Source: Candidatus Acidiferrales bacterium (GTDB lineage: Bacteria; Acidobacteriota; Terriglobia; Acidiferrales; UBA7541). From it: a stretch of DNA of 48,478 nucleotides. Numbering within the stretch: the first letter of the stretch is position 1; each line of letters begins with the position of its first letter. Positions 31,409-40,081 of this stretch are shown piece after piece. The DNA is taken from the NCBI GenBank assembly GCA_030038275.1, contig JASHPG010000240.1, positions 1 to 48,478 on the forward strand, read 5' to 3'. A program made the position numbers and the translations under genes. The notes below the pieces were generated by a model, which searched no databases, was not told the origin of the DNA, and saw only the letters and a program-made list of their open reading frames with translations.

Positions 31409-32620
31409 TCAGGTCTTCGAAAGCTGTCCAATAAGGCTGAACATAGGCAGATACATGGAAATGACCACGCCGCCCACAACGATGCCAAGGAACACGATCA
31501 TGATCGGCTCGATAGCCGTCAGCATGTCCTTCACGGCAACGTCCACCTCGTCTTCGTAGAAGTCCGCGATTTTCTGGAGCATCGCGTCCATGGCGCCCGT
31601 TTGTTCGCCGACGCCGATCATCTGCGTCACCATGCCTGGGAAAACGTCCGTTTCCTTGAGCGGATCAACGAGAGAGCGGCCCGCTTCGACGGCCTTGCGC
31701 GTCTGCGCGATGGCCCGTTCCACCACCGCGTTCCCTGCGGTGCGGGAAGTAATGTCCAATCCTTCGAGAATCGGGACGCCGCTGGAGATCAGGGTGCCCA
31801 GGGTGCGAGTGAACCGCGCCACCGCGATTTTCCGCAGCACCATTCCGACGACCGGGGCCTTTAGCAGCAGGGCGTCAAGGGAGTAACGGCCTTGCGGAGT
31901 CTTGTACCAGAAGTGGATGGCGATGGCCGATCCGATGCTGAACACCACGATCATTAGCCCGTAAATACTTCCCACGAAATTGCTCAGGGCGATCACGATG
32001 CGCGTGGGCAGCGGCAACGCAGCGCCCAATCCGGTGAACAGCGTCGCGAAAACCGGCACCACCTTCCACAAAAGCAAGCCGACGACGGCAATCGCGATGC
32101 CCATGACCGACACCGGGTAGATCATCGCCGACTTGACGGCGCGCTTCAGCTTCACGTTCTTTTCGATGTACGTGGAGAGCCGTTGCAGAATGGTGTCCAA
32201 AATACCGCCGGTTTCGCCCGCTTCCACCATGTTGTAGTACAGCGGGTCGAACACCTTCTCGTGCTGCTTCATGGACGCCGAGAGCGTAGCGCCGCCTTCG
32301 ACCGACGCGCGCACGCTGGTGAGTATCTTCTGGAAAATCTTATTCTCCTGCTGGCCCGCCAGGATTTCGAGGCATTGCACCAAAGGCAAGCCGGCGTCGA
32401 TCATCACGGAAAACTGGCGCGTGAAAATCGCCAGCTCCTTCGAGTCCACGCCGGTACCGAACGTGGGAATGTTGAATTCCTTGCCCTTCTCAGAGAGCTT
32501 GCTGACGTTGATCTGCTCGCGGCGCAGCGCCGCCTGGAGCGCGGCTTTAGTCTCCGCCACGCGCTCTCCGGAAACTTTCGTTCCGGCGCGATTGACCCCT
32601 TGATATGTGAATACCGGCAT
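31409..32620 (-). CDS. pilC: type IV pilus platform protein PilC
   Basis: Inner-membrane platform protein of 403 residues. MPVFTYQGVNRAGTKVSG is the usual N-terminus. Two T2SSF domains (about 65-190 and 270-395) and three transmembrane segments are visible (VMGIAIAVVGLLLWKVVPVF, GSIYGLMIVVFSIGSAIAI and IMIVFLGIVVGGVVISMYLPMF). It follows pilT by 21 bases. It is a paralogue of the platform protein at 16831; this copy, beside PilT and PilS/PilR, is the one most likely to serve retractable pili. Confidence 0.93.
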   Translation of the reverse strand: MPVFTYQGVNRAGTKVSGERVAETKAALQAALRREQINVSKLSEKGKEFNIPTFGTGVDSKELAIFTRQFSVMIDAGLPLVQCLEILAGQQENKIFQKILTSVRASVEGGATLSASMKQHEKVFDPLYYNMVEAGETGGILDTILQRLSTYIEKNVKLKRAVKSAMIYPVSVMGIAIAVVGLLLWKVVPVFATLFTGLGAALPLPTRIVIALSNFVGSIYGLMIVVFSIGSAIAIHFWYKTPQGRYSLDALLLKAPVVGMVLRKIAVARFTRTLGTLISSGVPILEGLDITSRTAGNAVVERAIAQTRKAVEAGRSLVDPLKETDVFPGMVTQMIGVGEQTGAMDAMLQKIADFYEDEVDVAVKDMLTAIEPIMIVFLGIVVGGVVISMYLPMFSLIGQLSKT

Positions 32621-32641
32621 GACTTTTCCCTCCCTTTTCTC

Positions 32642-33754
32642 TTACCGGCGCGCGGGAACTCGCCCGCTGGCCTGCGGCGCGTTTACCCCTCGGTTGATCA
32701 AATCCTGCAATTCGTCCGGATTCGACGAACGCGAAAGCGCCGTTTCCAGGCTGATCAGCTTCTGGAAATAGGCCATCGCAAGGCTCTGGTTGAACGTCTG
32801 CATTCCGGTCTGCCCGGTTCCCGTTTGCATGGCCGAGTAGATTTGATGGATTTTGTCCTCGCGGATCAGGTTGCGGATCGCCGCGTTGGGAATCAAGATT
32901 TCCATCACCATGGCGCGCCCTCGCCCATCGATACGCGGCAGCAACGATTGGCACAGAATGCCCTCCAATATGAGGGAAAGCTGTGTGCGAACTTGGGATT
33001 GCTGGTGCGCGGGGAAAACGTCCACGACGCGGTTAATTGTCGAGATGGCCGAATTGGTGTGCAGCGTAGCAAACGTCAAGTGCCCCGTCTCTGCGATTCG
33101 AAGCGCGGATTCAATGGTTTCCAGGTCGCGCATTTCGCCGATCAGCACCACGTCCGGATCTTCCCGCAGTGCCGCGCGAAGGGAATTCGCGAACGAGTGG
33201 GCGTCGGAGTGAATTTCCCGCTGATTAACCAAGCACTTCTTATGGTTGTGCAGGAACTCGATGGGGTCCTCGATCGTGATCATGTGCTCTTCGCGCTCGT
33301 TATTGATCTTGTCCAGCATTGCCGCGAGCGTCGTGGACTTGCCAGAGCCGGTCGGCCCGGTGACCAACACCAGTCCGCGCGGTTTGTCGCACAGCGTGCG
33401 CACCACTTGCGGCAACCCCAGCGCGTCGAAACTCTTGATCTCCCACGGAATCGTTCGAAATACCGCCGCCACCGCGCCACGCTGATGAAAGATGTTGCTG
33501 CGGAAACGCGCCAGGCTTTTCAAGCCGAATGAAAAGTCCAGCTCCAAATTTTCTTCCAGCCGGTGCTTTTGCACATCCGTGAGGACGCTATACGCCAGCG
33601 CCTTCGTGTCCGCGGCCGTCAGAGGCGGCATGTCCAGAGGACGCAGCTTGCCATGCACCCGAACTCGCGGCGGAGTGTTCGTGGAGAGGTGCAAGTCGCT
33701 CCCTCCCATTTCGATCATGGTTTTCAGAAGCTCGCTTAACGTGATGCCCGCCAT
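32642..33754 (-). CDS. pilT: pilus retraction ATPase PilT
   Basis: Hexameric retraction motor of 370 residues. The N-terminal PAS-like domain (SDLHLSTNTPPRVRVHGKL), Walker A GPTGSGKSTTLAAML, Asp box ITIEDPIEF, Walker B and His box FATLHTNSAISTI are intact. The PilT-specific C-terminal motif AIRNLIRE is present, which distinguishes it from assembly ATPases. It lies 12 bases after pilB. Its presence implies dynamic pili and twitching-type behaviour or DNA uptake. Confidence 0.95.
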   Translation of the reverse strand: MAGITLSELLKTMIEMGGSDLHLSTNTPPRVRVHGKLRPLDMPPLTAADTKALAYSVLTDVQKHRLEENLELDFSFGLKSLARFRSNIFHQRGAVAAVFRTIPWEIKSFDALGLPQVVRTLCDKPRGLVLVTGPTGSGKSTTLAAMLDKINNEREEHMITIEDPIEFLHNHKKCLVNQREIHSDAHSFANSLRAALREDPDVVLIGEMRDLETIESALRIAETGHLTFATLHTNSAISTINRVVDVFPAHQQSQVRTQLSLILEGILCQSLLPRIDGRGRAMVMEILIPNAAIRNLIREDKIHQIYSAMQTGTGQTGMQTFNQSLAMAYFQKLISLETALSRSSNPDELQDLINRGVNAPQASGRVPARR

Positions 33755-33766
33755 CCTCTTCCTCCG

Positions 33767-35485
33767 CTACAGAACGGTTTCCCGCAGCACTTCTTCCATC
33801 GTCGTCAGTCCAGCCGCAACCTTGGTGAGACCACTGCGCCGCAGCGTGATCATGCCCAGCTCCAGGGCTTTTTTCTTCAGCTCCAGCGCCGAAGCGCCGA
33901 CCAGAATCAGTTCTCTGAGCTCGTCGCTGATCTCCATCACTTCGTAGAGGCCGACGCGCCCCTTGTATCCGGTGTTGTTGCAGGTGCCGCATCCTTTGCC
34001 GCTATATACCGTGGTCTTCGCCGCTTCATCCGGCGTGTAACCTGCCTCGATCAGCGCCTCGGGCTGCAGTTGCAGCGGCTCCTTGCACTGAACGCAAATC
34101 CGGCGCACCAACCGTTGCGCGCAAATCAGGTTCACCGAAGTAGCCACCAGGAACGGCTCGATACCCATGTTCATCAACCGGCTGATGGTGGAGGGCGCGT
34201 CGTTGGTATGCAGAGTGGATAAAACCAGGTGGCCGGTGAGCGCGGCTTTCACGGCGATTTCCGCCGTCTCGAAGTCTCGAATCTCGCCGACCAGGATGAT
34301 GTTAGGGTCTTGCCGCAGGAAGGCGCGCAGAGCGGAGGCGAAGTTGAGCCCGATCTGCTCCTTCATCTGCACCTGATTGATGCCCGGCAACTGGAACTCG
34401 ACCGGGTCCTCGGCGGTCATGATGTTCGTGTCGTGCGTATTCAGCCGGGCAACGGACGAATACAGAGTGTTGGTCTTTCCCGAACCGGTCGGCCCGGTGA
34501 CCAGCACCATTCCGTAAGGCTTCAAAATTTGCCGCTCGAATTTCTGCAGTGATTCGGGCTCGAATCCAAGCTTGGTCATGTCCAGCCGCAGGTTTTCCTT
34601 GTCCAGCAGCCGGAGCACGATTTTTTCGCCGAAGAGCGTGGGAACGGTGGAGACGCGGAAGTCCAGTTCCTTTTTCTTACCGTCTTTCAGGTACTTGATC
34701 ATGATGCGGCCGTCTTGCGGCAGCCGTTTTTCGCTGATATCCAGCTTGGACATGATCTTGATGCGGCTGGTGATCGCGTCGCGCAGCTTCAGCGGCGGCG
34801 CCATGACGTTCTGCAGCACGCCGTCTATGCGGAACCGCACGCGGTATTCTTTTTCGTACGGCTCGACGTGAATATCGCTCGCGCCGCGCTTCACGGCGTC
34901 GGTCAAGATCAAATTGCAAAGCTTGATGATCGGAGCTTCTTCGGCGGCCCTTTCGAGCGAAGCCAGGTCCATCTCGGCTTCTTCGCCCGCCAACTCCAGT
35001 GCGTCGCCGTCTTCGCCGGTAAGGTCCTTCATCACCTTGTCCAGCTCTTCGACGCTCTCTACCGCTCCATAAAATTTGCTGATCGCCTCGCTGATGGCCG
35101 TTTCGGAAGCCACCACCGGCTCGACATTGAAGCCGGTCATGAACTTAATGTCGTCCATCGCGAAGACGTTGGTCGGATCGGTCATTGCGATGGTGAGCGT
35201 GGATCCCACGCGGGAGAGCGGCACGATCTGATAGCGCACCGCCGTTTCCTGCGGTACCAGCTTGATTACCGAAGGATCGACTTCATAAAATTTGAGATTG
35301 ATGGAAGGAACGCCGTATTGGCGCGAGAGCACGGCCGTGATGTCGTCGTCGCTGACCAGCCCCATCTTGACGAGACAGGTCCCTAGACGACCGCCATTTT
35401 TCTTTTGATAGTCAAGCGCCTGCTTCAGCTGATCGCCGGAGATCAGGCTATCCTTGACTAGTATTTCGCCCAGGCGTGAAGACAT
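33767..35485 (-). CDS. pilB: pilus assembly ATPase PilB
   Basis: Extension motor of 572 residues. An N-terminal MshEN-type domain (about 1-150, LGEILVKDSLISGDQLKQAL) may bind c-di-GMP, as in related ATPases. Walker A GPTGSGKTNTLYS, Asp box MTAEDPVEFQ, Walker B and LSTLHTNDAPSTI follow. The zinc motif is CVQCKEP with CGTCNNTG. It heads the pilB-pilT-pilC run. A c-di-GMP link would tie it to the HD-GYP phosphodiesterase at 47632, but this is conjecture. Confidence 0.95.
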   Translation of the reverse strand: MSSRLGEILVKDSLISGDQLKQALDYQKKNGGRLGTCLVKMGLVSDDDITAVLSRQYGVPSINLKFYEVDPSVIKLVPQETAVRYQIVPLSRVGSTLTIAMTDPTNVFAMDDIKFMTGFNVEPVVASETAISEAISKFYGAVESVEELDKVMKDLTGEDGDALELAGEEAEMDLASLERAAEEAPIIKLCNLILTDAVKRGASDIHVEPYEKEYRVRFRIDGVLQNVMAPPLKLRDAITSRIKIMSKLDISEKRLPQDGRIMIKYLKDGKKKELDFRVSTVPTLFGEKIVLRLLDKENLRLDMTKLGFEPESLQKFERQILKPYGMVLVTGPTGSGKTNTLYSSVARLNTHDTNIMTAEDPVEFQLPGINQVQMKEQIGLNFASALRAFLRQDPNIILVGEIRDFETAEIAVKAALTGHLVLSTLHTNDAPSTISRLMNMGIEPFLVATSVNLICAQRLVRRICVQCKEPLQLQPEALIEAGYTPDEAAKTTVYSGKGCGTCNNTGYKGRVGLYEVMEISDELRELILVGASALELKKKALELGMITLRRSGLTKVAAGLTTMEEVLRETVL

Positions 35486-35632
35486 AAGCTATTTGGCACG
35501 ATTCGACCGCTTCCCCGGCTGGATTCATCCCCCGACGGGCGGTACTAGAACCGTGCGAACTGCAAGCGTAGCACGCAGCAAAGTCCGCCATCGGGTCCGC
35601 TGCCGCCTCGGTGGTGAATCTGCTAACATCCG

Positions 35633-35793
35633 TTCCGCCGCATCGGTACCTGTACGTCCGTACAGGGTAAATTTGCGCTCCCTGTCCTTTGGTACAGGTG
35701 CGCTTTTCCGGCGCCGCAAATTGGCAGCCCTCATAGGCTTTATCGGTAAGCAACGACAGGACTTCACCGCCGAGCGAAGCCGATGTGCGGAGA
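35633..35793 (+). ncRNA. candidate structured RNA (about 160 nt)
   Basis: The gap 35486-35984 has no supported gene but has strong pairing. A closing helix of about 13 pairs with one bulge joins 35633-35646 and 35780-35792. Inside, AATTTGCG and CGCAAATT pair around two small hairpins (CCTGT..ACAGG and GCGC..GCGC). An 18-base palindrome CCTGTACG-TC-CGTACAGG lies just inside the closing helix. An extended -10 TGCTAACAT (35621-35629) would start transcription near 35636. Size and closing stem recall 6S RNA, but I cannot confirm the family. It lies upstream of two tRNA genes. The strand is inferred from the -10; paired segments alone do not set it. Confidence 0.42.
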
Positions 35794-35984
35794 AGGGCAT
35801 GGATCGAGTAAGCGCAGGGCGGCCAGCCGTCTTGTTGGCGCTGAGGCGTGCTGGACCGGGGATTAGTTGCGCTGTCTAGCGGTGCGCTGGGCAGCTGCTT
35901 CAGTGGCCTCCCAATGGAGAATTTTCAAATCCGGCGCGGGCGCTATAGCGGGAAACGCATCCCTTCTGCTACGATGGCATCCTG

Positions 35985-36060
35985 GGGCGGTTAGCTCAGC
36001 GGTTAGAGCATCCGGTTTACACCCGGAAGGTCCTCCGTTCGAATCGGAGATCGCCCACCA
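35985..36060 (+). tRNA. tRNA-Val (TAC)
   Basis: 76 bases with encoded CCA. The acceptor stem GGGCGGT/ATCGCCC has one G-U pair. The anticodon arm is TCCGG-TTTACAC-CCGGA with anticodon TAC at 36018-36020. The T arm contains GTTCGAATC. The extended -10 TGCTACGAT at 35967-35975 would start the transcript about three bases before the mature 5' end. Confidence 0.96.
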
Positions 36061-36082
36061 GTTAGCATCGCCCATCATCGCG

Positions 36083-36159
36083 GGGGACGTAGTTCAGTTG
36101 GTTAGAACGCTGCCCTGTCACGGCAGAGGTCGCGGGTTCGAGTCCCGTCGTCCCCGCCA
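36083..36159 (+). tRNA. tRNA-Asp (GTC)
   Basis: 77 bases with encoded CCA. The acceptor stem is GGGGACG/CGTCCCC with discriminator G. The anticodon arm is CTGCC-CTGTCAC-GGCAG with GTC at 36117-36119. GGTTCGAGTCC is the T arm. It is 22 bases after tRNA-Val, so both are probably cut from one transcript. Confidence 0.96.
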
Positions 36160-36376
36160 TTCTTCGTAGCCACGACGAACGGATGGAGTGAACTTCAAGT
36201 GGTACCTTCGTTCTAATCCAGTAGCAGCATCAGCCCATTACATTCCCACATCTCGCCCGCTACGCTCCCAATGAGCTGTTTTGTCAACGCGGCACACTCG
36301 CGCGCCGGTCTAAAGACTAATTTCCGCTGAGTTAATCGGCCGGCGGGCGCCCGTTGACCGCTGAGGGACGGTTCCC

Positions 36377-37207
36377 ATGCAGTCGCTGCTGGAAGTCCAC
36401 AACCTTACGGTTCGCTATCGGACGGCCTCCGGTGATGCGGCGCCTTCCGTCGACGGCGTCTCGTTTTCAATCGCGCCGGGCGAAACGCTGGGATTGATGG
36501 GCGAATCGGGCTGCGGCAAAAGCAGCATCGCGCTGGCCCTACTGGGACTTTTGCCGACGAAGCAGGCGCAAGTTACAGGCTCGATCTGTTTTCGCGAGTG
36601 CAACCTGCTCGGGCTCCGCGAGCGTGAGCTGCAAAAAATTCGCGGCGCTGCAATCTCCTTGATTTACCAAGAACCGGAAATCGCGTTGAGTCCGGTGATG
36701 CGCGTGGGAGCGCAAGTGGCCGAAGTGATTCGCGCTCACGCCCGCGACTCCTGGAGCCAGTGCCGCTCCGGCGCGCGTGCCATGCTGGCGCGCGTGGGCT
36801 TCGCGCAGGTGGACCGCATCTACAACGCGTATCCGCACCAACTGAGCGGCGGCCAGCGACAACGTATCGTGCTTGCGCAAGCTCTTGCTTGCGAGCCTTC
36901 CCTTCTGATCGCCGACGAGCCGACGGCACATCTAGATCTTCGCAGCCAGGGCGAATTTCTCGGATTGCTCGAATGCCTCAAGCGCGACTCGGGAATTTCG
37001 ATCCTGCTGATCAGCCACACTCCTGAAATTCAAATGCGTATGTCCGATCGCCTGATGGTGATGCGAGCGGGGCGCATCGTAGAGCACGGCCGCGTCGATG
37101 AACTCGCCGGAAATTCGCGCGATCGGTACACGCGCGCAATTCTGGGTTCGCTGGCGCTTTCACGCGACTGCGCTGAGAACGAATTTGCGGAGAGTGCCGT
37201 CCGATGA
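36377..37207 (+). CDS. oligopeptide ABC transporter ATPase (DppD/OppD type)
   Basis: ATP-binding subunit of a peptide-type importer, 276 residues. Walker A GESGCGKSS, Q loop YQEPEIALSP, signature LSGGQRQR, Walker B LLIADEPTAHLD and switch His in LISHTPEI are intact. It is shorter than typical OppD/DppD (about 325), lacking most of the C-terminal extension. AGGGA lies about ten bases upstream. It overlaps the next ATPase gene as ATGA and starts a five-gene transporter operon. Confidence 0.92.
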   Translation: MQSLLEVHNLTVRYRTASGDAAPSVDGVSFSIAPGETLGLMGESGCGKSSIALALLGLLPTKQAQVTGSICFRECNLLGLRERELQKIRGAAISLIYQEPEIALSPVMRVGAQVAEVIRAHARDSWSQCRSGARAMLARVGFAQVDRIYNAYPHQLSGGQRQRIVLAQALACEPSLLIADEPTAHLDLRSQGEFLGLLECLKRDSGISILLISHTPEIQMRMSDRLMVMRAGRIVEHGRVDELAGNSRDRYTRAILGSLALSRDCAENEFAESAVR

Positions 37208-38058
37208 GCGTCTCGCGCTGCAATCCGCTTATTTCGATTCGCAACTTGGCCAAGACTTACACGCAGCGGCGCGCGATCGGCGGCGGCAGATTCGCGGTCG
37301 ACGCATTTCGCGGAGTCGATCTCGATGTCGCTGAGGGCTCCACGCTTGCTATCGTGGGGGAATCCGGCGCCGGCAAATCGACGCTCGTTCGCTGCCTTGC
37401 GCTGCTTGAGAAACCCGACGCCGGCGAAATTTTTTTCGGTGGCGCGAATTTGCTCGCGCTTGGTCGCAAGCAGCTTTTCCCAGTTCGGCGTCAAATTCAG
37501 CTGATCTTTCAGGATCCGGCGTCCGCTCTGAACCCTGGCATGTCCGCCGCGGAAATCGTCGAAGAGCCGCTCGCCATCCAGCGCGAAGGGACACCGGCGG
37601 GACGCCGCCGTCGCGCGATTGAGCTGCTGGAACAAGTGGGGCTGTCCGCTGGCTCTGCGGGGAAACGTCCACTGGACTTCAGCGGCGGCCAGCGCCAGCG
37701 CCTCGCCATTGCGCGCGCCCTCGCGCTGCGGCCGAAGCTCCTGATTTTCGACGAAGCGCTTTCAAGTCTCGATCTTGCCACGCGCGATTCCATTGTTGCG
37801 CTTTTGGATCGGCTGCGCGCCGAGTACGGCCTCACGTTCGTTCACGTCCTACACGATCTGCGACTAGCGTCTGAAATTGCCACTGACGCCGCGGTGCTGT
37901 TCGAGGGACGAATCGTCGAGCGCGCGCCGGCCGCGCAAATGTTTGCGCGCCCGGAACACCCCTATACGCGGTCGCTGCTGAGCGCGCTTAAATCGCTGCG
38001 ACCAGCCCGCGAAGGTTCGCGCGTGGAGTCAGCTGAACTCGTCGAGGCACTGCCATGA
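37204..38058 (+). CDS. oligopeptide ABC transporter ATPase (DppF/OppF type)
   Basis: Second ATP-binding subunit, 284 residues. Walker A GESGAGKST, FQDPASALNPGMSA, signature FSGGQRQR, Walker B LLIFDEALSSLD and switch His in HVLHDLRL. The C-terminal REGRIVE-type segment (FEGRIVERAP) and HPYTRSLLSA are the peptide/nickel family signature. It is coupled by 4-base overlaps on both sides. Confidence 0.93.
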   Translation: MSVSRCNPLISIRNLAKTYTQRRAIGGGRFAVDAFRGVDLDVAEGSTLAIVGESGAGKSTLVRCLALLEKPDAGEIFFGGANLLALGRKQLFPVRRQIQLIFQDPASALNPGMSAAEIVEEPLAIQREGTPAGRRRRAIELLEQVGLSAGSAGKRPLDFSGGQRQRLAIARALALRPKLLIFDEALSSLDLATRDSIVALLDRLRAEYGLTFVHVLHDLRLASEIATDAAVLFEGRIVERAPAAQMFARPEHPYTRSLLSALKSLRPAREGSRVESAELVEALP

Positions 38059-39017
38059 AATTCCTCGCCCGGCGTCTTCTTTATTCGCTGGCAATTTTGC
38101 TCGCCATCTCATTTCTGTCATTTCTAATGCTGCAATGGGCCCCGGGCGATTATTTCGAGGCGATGCGCATGAATCCGCGTGTCTCCGCGCAAACGGTGGA
38201 AGTGCTGCGCGCTCAATACGGCGCAAATCGCACCTTTGCCGCCCGTTATGTGACTTGGATGGGCTCGCTCGCGCGCGGTGACCTGGGTGTGTCGTTCGCC
38301 TACGGAACGCCCGTTGGTCCGCTGCTCTGGCCGCGGGCACGTAACACTCTTCTGCTCACCGGCTCATCCATGATCCTTTCCTGGCTGATGGCTGTTCCGC
38401 TGGGCATCTGGTCCGCCGCTCGTAAAGGCGCGCTGCTTGACCGCTTCTTCTCATTCGCCACTTCGACCGTGCTCGCGGTTCCCGACCTGCTGCTGTTTCT
38501 TCTGTTGCTTCTGCTAGCGGTACGCACCGGCTGGTTTCCAGCGGGCGGCATGGTCTCCTCCAATTTTGACGATCTCTCCTTCTGGCAAAAAGCTGGCGAC
38601 GTCGCGATTCATTTCGCCTTGCCTGCCCTTGGCTTGGCTGTGGTGGCGCTGCCCTTGCTGCTTCGCCACGTCCGAGCCGCGATGATCGAGGTTCTCAACG
38701 CGCCCTTCATCCGCGCCGCGCGCGGGCATGGCATCCCACCGTGGCGCCTGCTTTGGCGCTACGCCCTGCCAGCCGCGTCGAATCCGTTGATCTCGCTCCT
38801 TGGACTCTCCATCGCCACCATGCTGAGCGCGTCGTTGATTGTCGAAGTGATTCTCAGTTGGCCGGGACTCGGCCCGCTGATGATTCAGGCGATCCTGGCT
38901 CGCGACGTGAACGTCGTCATCGGAGTGGTCATGCTTTCGTCCGTCTTCTTGCTCGCCGGGAATCTGATCGCAGACGTTCTGCTGTTCGCCAGCGATCCAC
39001 GGATTCGGGTGGAGTGA
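38055..39017 (+). CDS. oligopeptide ABC transporter permease (DppB type)
   Basis: Permease of 320 residues with about six transmembrane segments. The N-terminal FLARRLLYSLAILLAISFLSF and the loop WAPGDYF..RAQYG are the DppB pattern. The coupling motif is in FIRAARGHGIPPWRLLWRYALP. It forms the channel with the next gene product. Confidence 0.93.
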   Translation: MKFLARRLLYSLAILLAISFLSFLMLQWAPGDYFEAMRMNPRVSAQTVEVLRAQYGANRTFAARYVTWMGSLARGDLGVSFAYGTPVGPLLWPRARNTLLLTGSSMILSWLMAVPLGIWSAARKGALLDRFFSFATSTVLAVPDLLLFLLLLLLAVRTGWFPAGGMVSSNFDDLSFWQKAGDVAIHFALPALGLAVVALPLLLRHVRAAMIEVLNAPFIRAARGHGIPPWRLLWRYALPAASNPLISLLGLSIATMLSASLIVEVILSWPGLGPLMIQAILARDVNVVIGVVMLSSVFLLAGNLIADVLLFASDPRIRVE

Positions 39018-39019
39018 CG

Positions 39020-40051
39020 ATGAAGGGCAGCCGTACATTCTGGACCGTCTTAATCCTTCTGGCGGCTTTCCATGCGGTGGTGCTATTCGCGGGGTTTTTC
39101 GCGCCCTATGGCTATTCGCGGCAAAATCGCGATTTCCCATATGCGCCTCCGACGCGCATCCATTTCGTCGATTCGCACGGGCATTTTCACCTTCGGCCGT
39201 TTATTTACGGCTGGCAAGCTTCTTCCGATTCGTACGGGGCTTACGCCGTGGACAGCAGCGAGACGTATCCCATCCACTTCTTCGTGGGGGGGGCTCGCTA
39301 CGAAATTGCCGGCCTCATCCCGTCGCGCACTCATCTCTTCGGCGTCACGGCTCCCGGCCAAATTTCCCTGATGGGCACGGACGGCTATGGCCGCGACCAG
39401 TTCAGCCGCTTCCTGTACGGCGGCCAAATTTCGCTCGCCGCCGGTCTGATCGCCGCGGCGCTATCGCTGCTCCTAGGACTTGCCATCGGCTCGCTTGCGG
39501 GCTTCTACGGCGGCTGGCTCGATAACGCCCTGATGCGTGGCGGCGACCTCTTCATGGCGCTGCCTTGGCTCTATCTGCTGTTTGCCGTCCGCGCTGCAAT
39601 GCCGCTGCACATCGCCCAAGGACAAGTCTTTCTTCTCATCGTCGTGGTGATCGGATTGATCGGCTGGGCGCGTCCAGCCCGCCTGATTCGCGGGGTCGTG
39701 CTGAGCGCCAAGGAGCGCAATTTCGTTATTGCCGCGCGCGGTTTCGGCGCGTCCGACTTTTACCTGCTCCGCCGCCATATTCTCCCGCACACCTACAGCA
39801 TTCTTCTTACGCAGATGACGCTGCTCATCCCTCAATACATCCTCGCGGAAGTGACGCTTAGCTTCCTTGGCCTCGGCATCGGCCAACCGCTTCCAAGCTG
39901 GGGCAGCCTCTTGTCCGGCCTGCAGCAATATTACGTCCTCGCCTCCTACTGGTGGATGTTCCTGCCCGCAATCATTCTCATACCGGTGTTCCTCGGCTAT
40001 TCCCGGATCGCCGATGCATTGCAGGAACGCTTTGCCGTTGTTCCGCTATAA
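39020..40051 (+). CDS. oligopeptide ABC transporter permease (DppC type)
   Basis: Permease of 343 residues from the ATG two bases after dppB; the open frame extends upstream inside dppB but that part is not coding here. The first transmembrane segment (8-30) is followed by an unusually long extracytoplasmic stretch (about 31-125). Then come GTDGYGRDQFSRFLYG and five transmembrane segments with the coupling motif KERNFVIAARGFGASDFYLLRRHILP. The long loop may contact the binding protein. Confidence 0.93.
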   Translation: MKGSRTFWTVLILLAAFHAVVLFAGFFAPYGYSRQNRDFPYAPPTRIHFVDSHGHFHLRPFIYGWQASSDSYGAYAVDSSETYPIHFFVGGARYEIAGLIPSRTHLFGVTAPGQISLMGTDGYGRDQFSRFLYGGQISLAAGLIAAALSLLLGLAIGSLAGFYGGWLDNALMRGGDLFMALPWLYLLFAVRAAMPLHIAQGQVFLLIVVVIGLIGWARPARLIRGVVLSAKERNFVIAARGFGASDFYLLRRHILPHTYSILLTQMTLLIPQYILAEVTLSFLGLGIGQPLPSWGSLLSGLQQYYVLASYWWMFLPAIILIPVFLGYSRIADALQERFAVVPL

Positions 40052-40081
40052 ATCGACGCTCCTCTCTGCAAGAATTTCCTT

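Noticed and set aside
32183-33532. Open frame of about 450 codons opposite pilC and pilT
   Set aside because: It spans two well-supported genes in antisense and has no domain; composition artefact.
35494-35510. TGGCACG resembling a sigma-54 -24 element
   Set aside because: No TTGC follows at the required spacing (GACC is found instead).
35633-35793. Structured region as 4.5S RNA, tmRNA or RNase P RNA
   Set aside because: None of their conserved core sequences is visible and the length does not suit tmRNA or RNase P.
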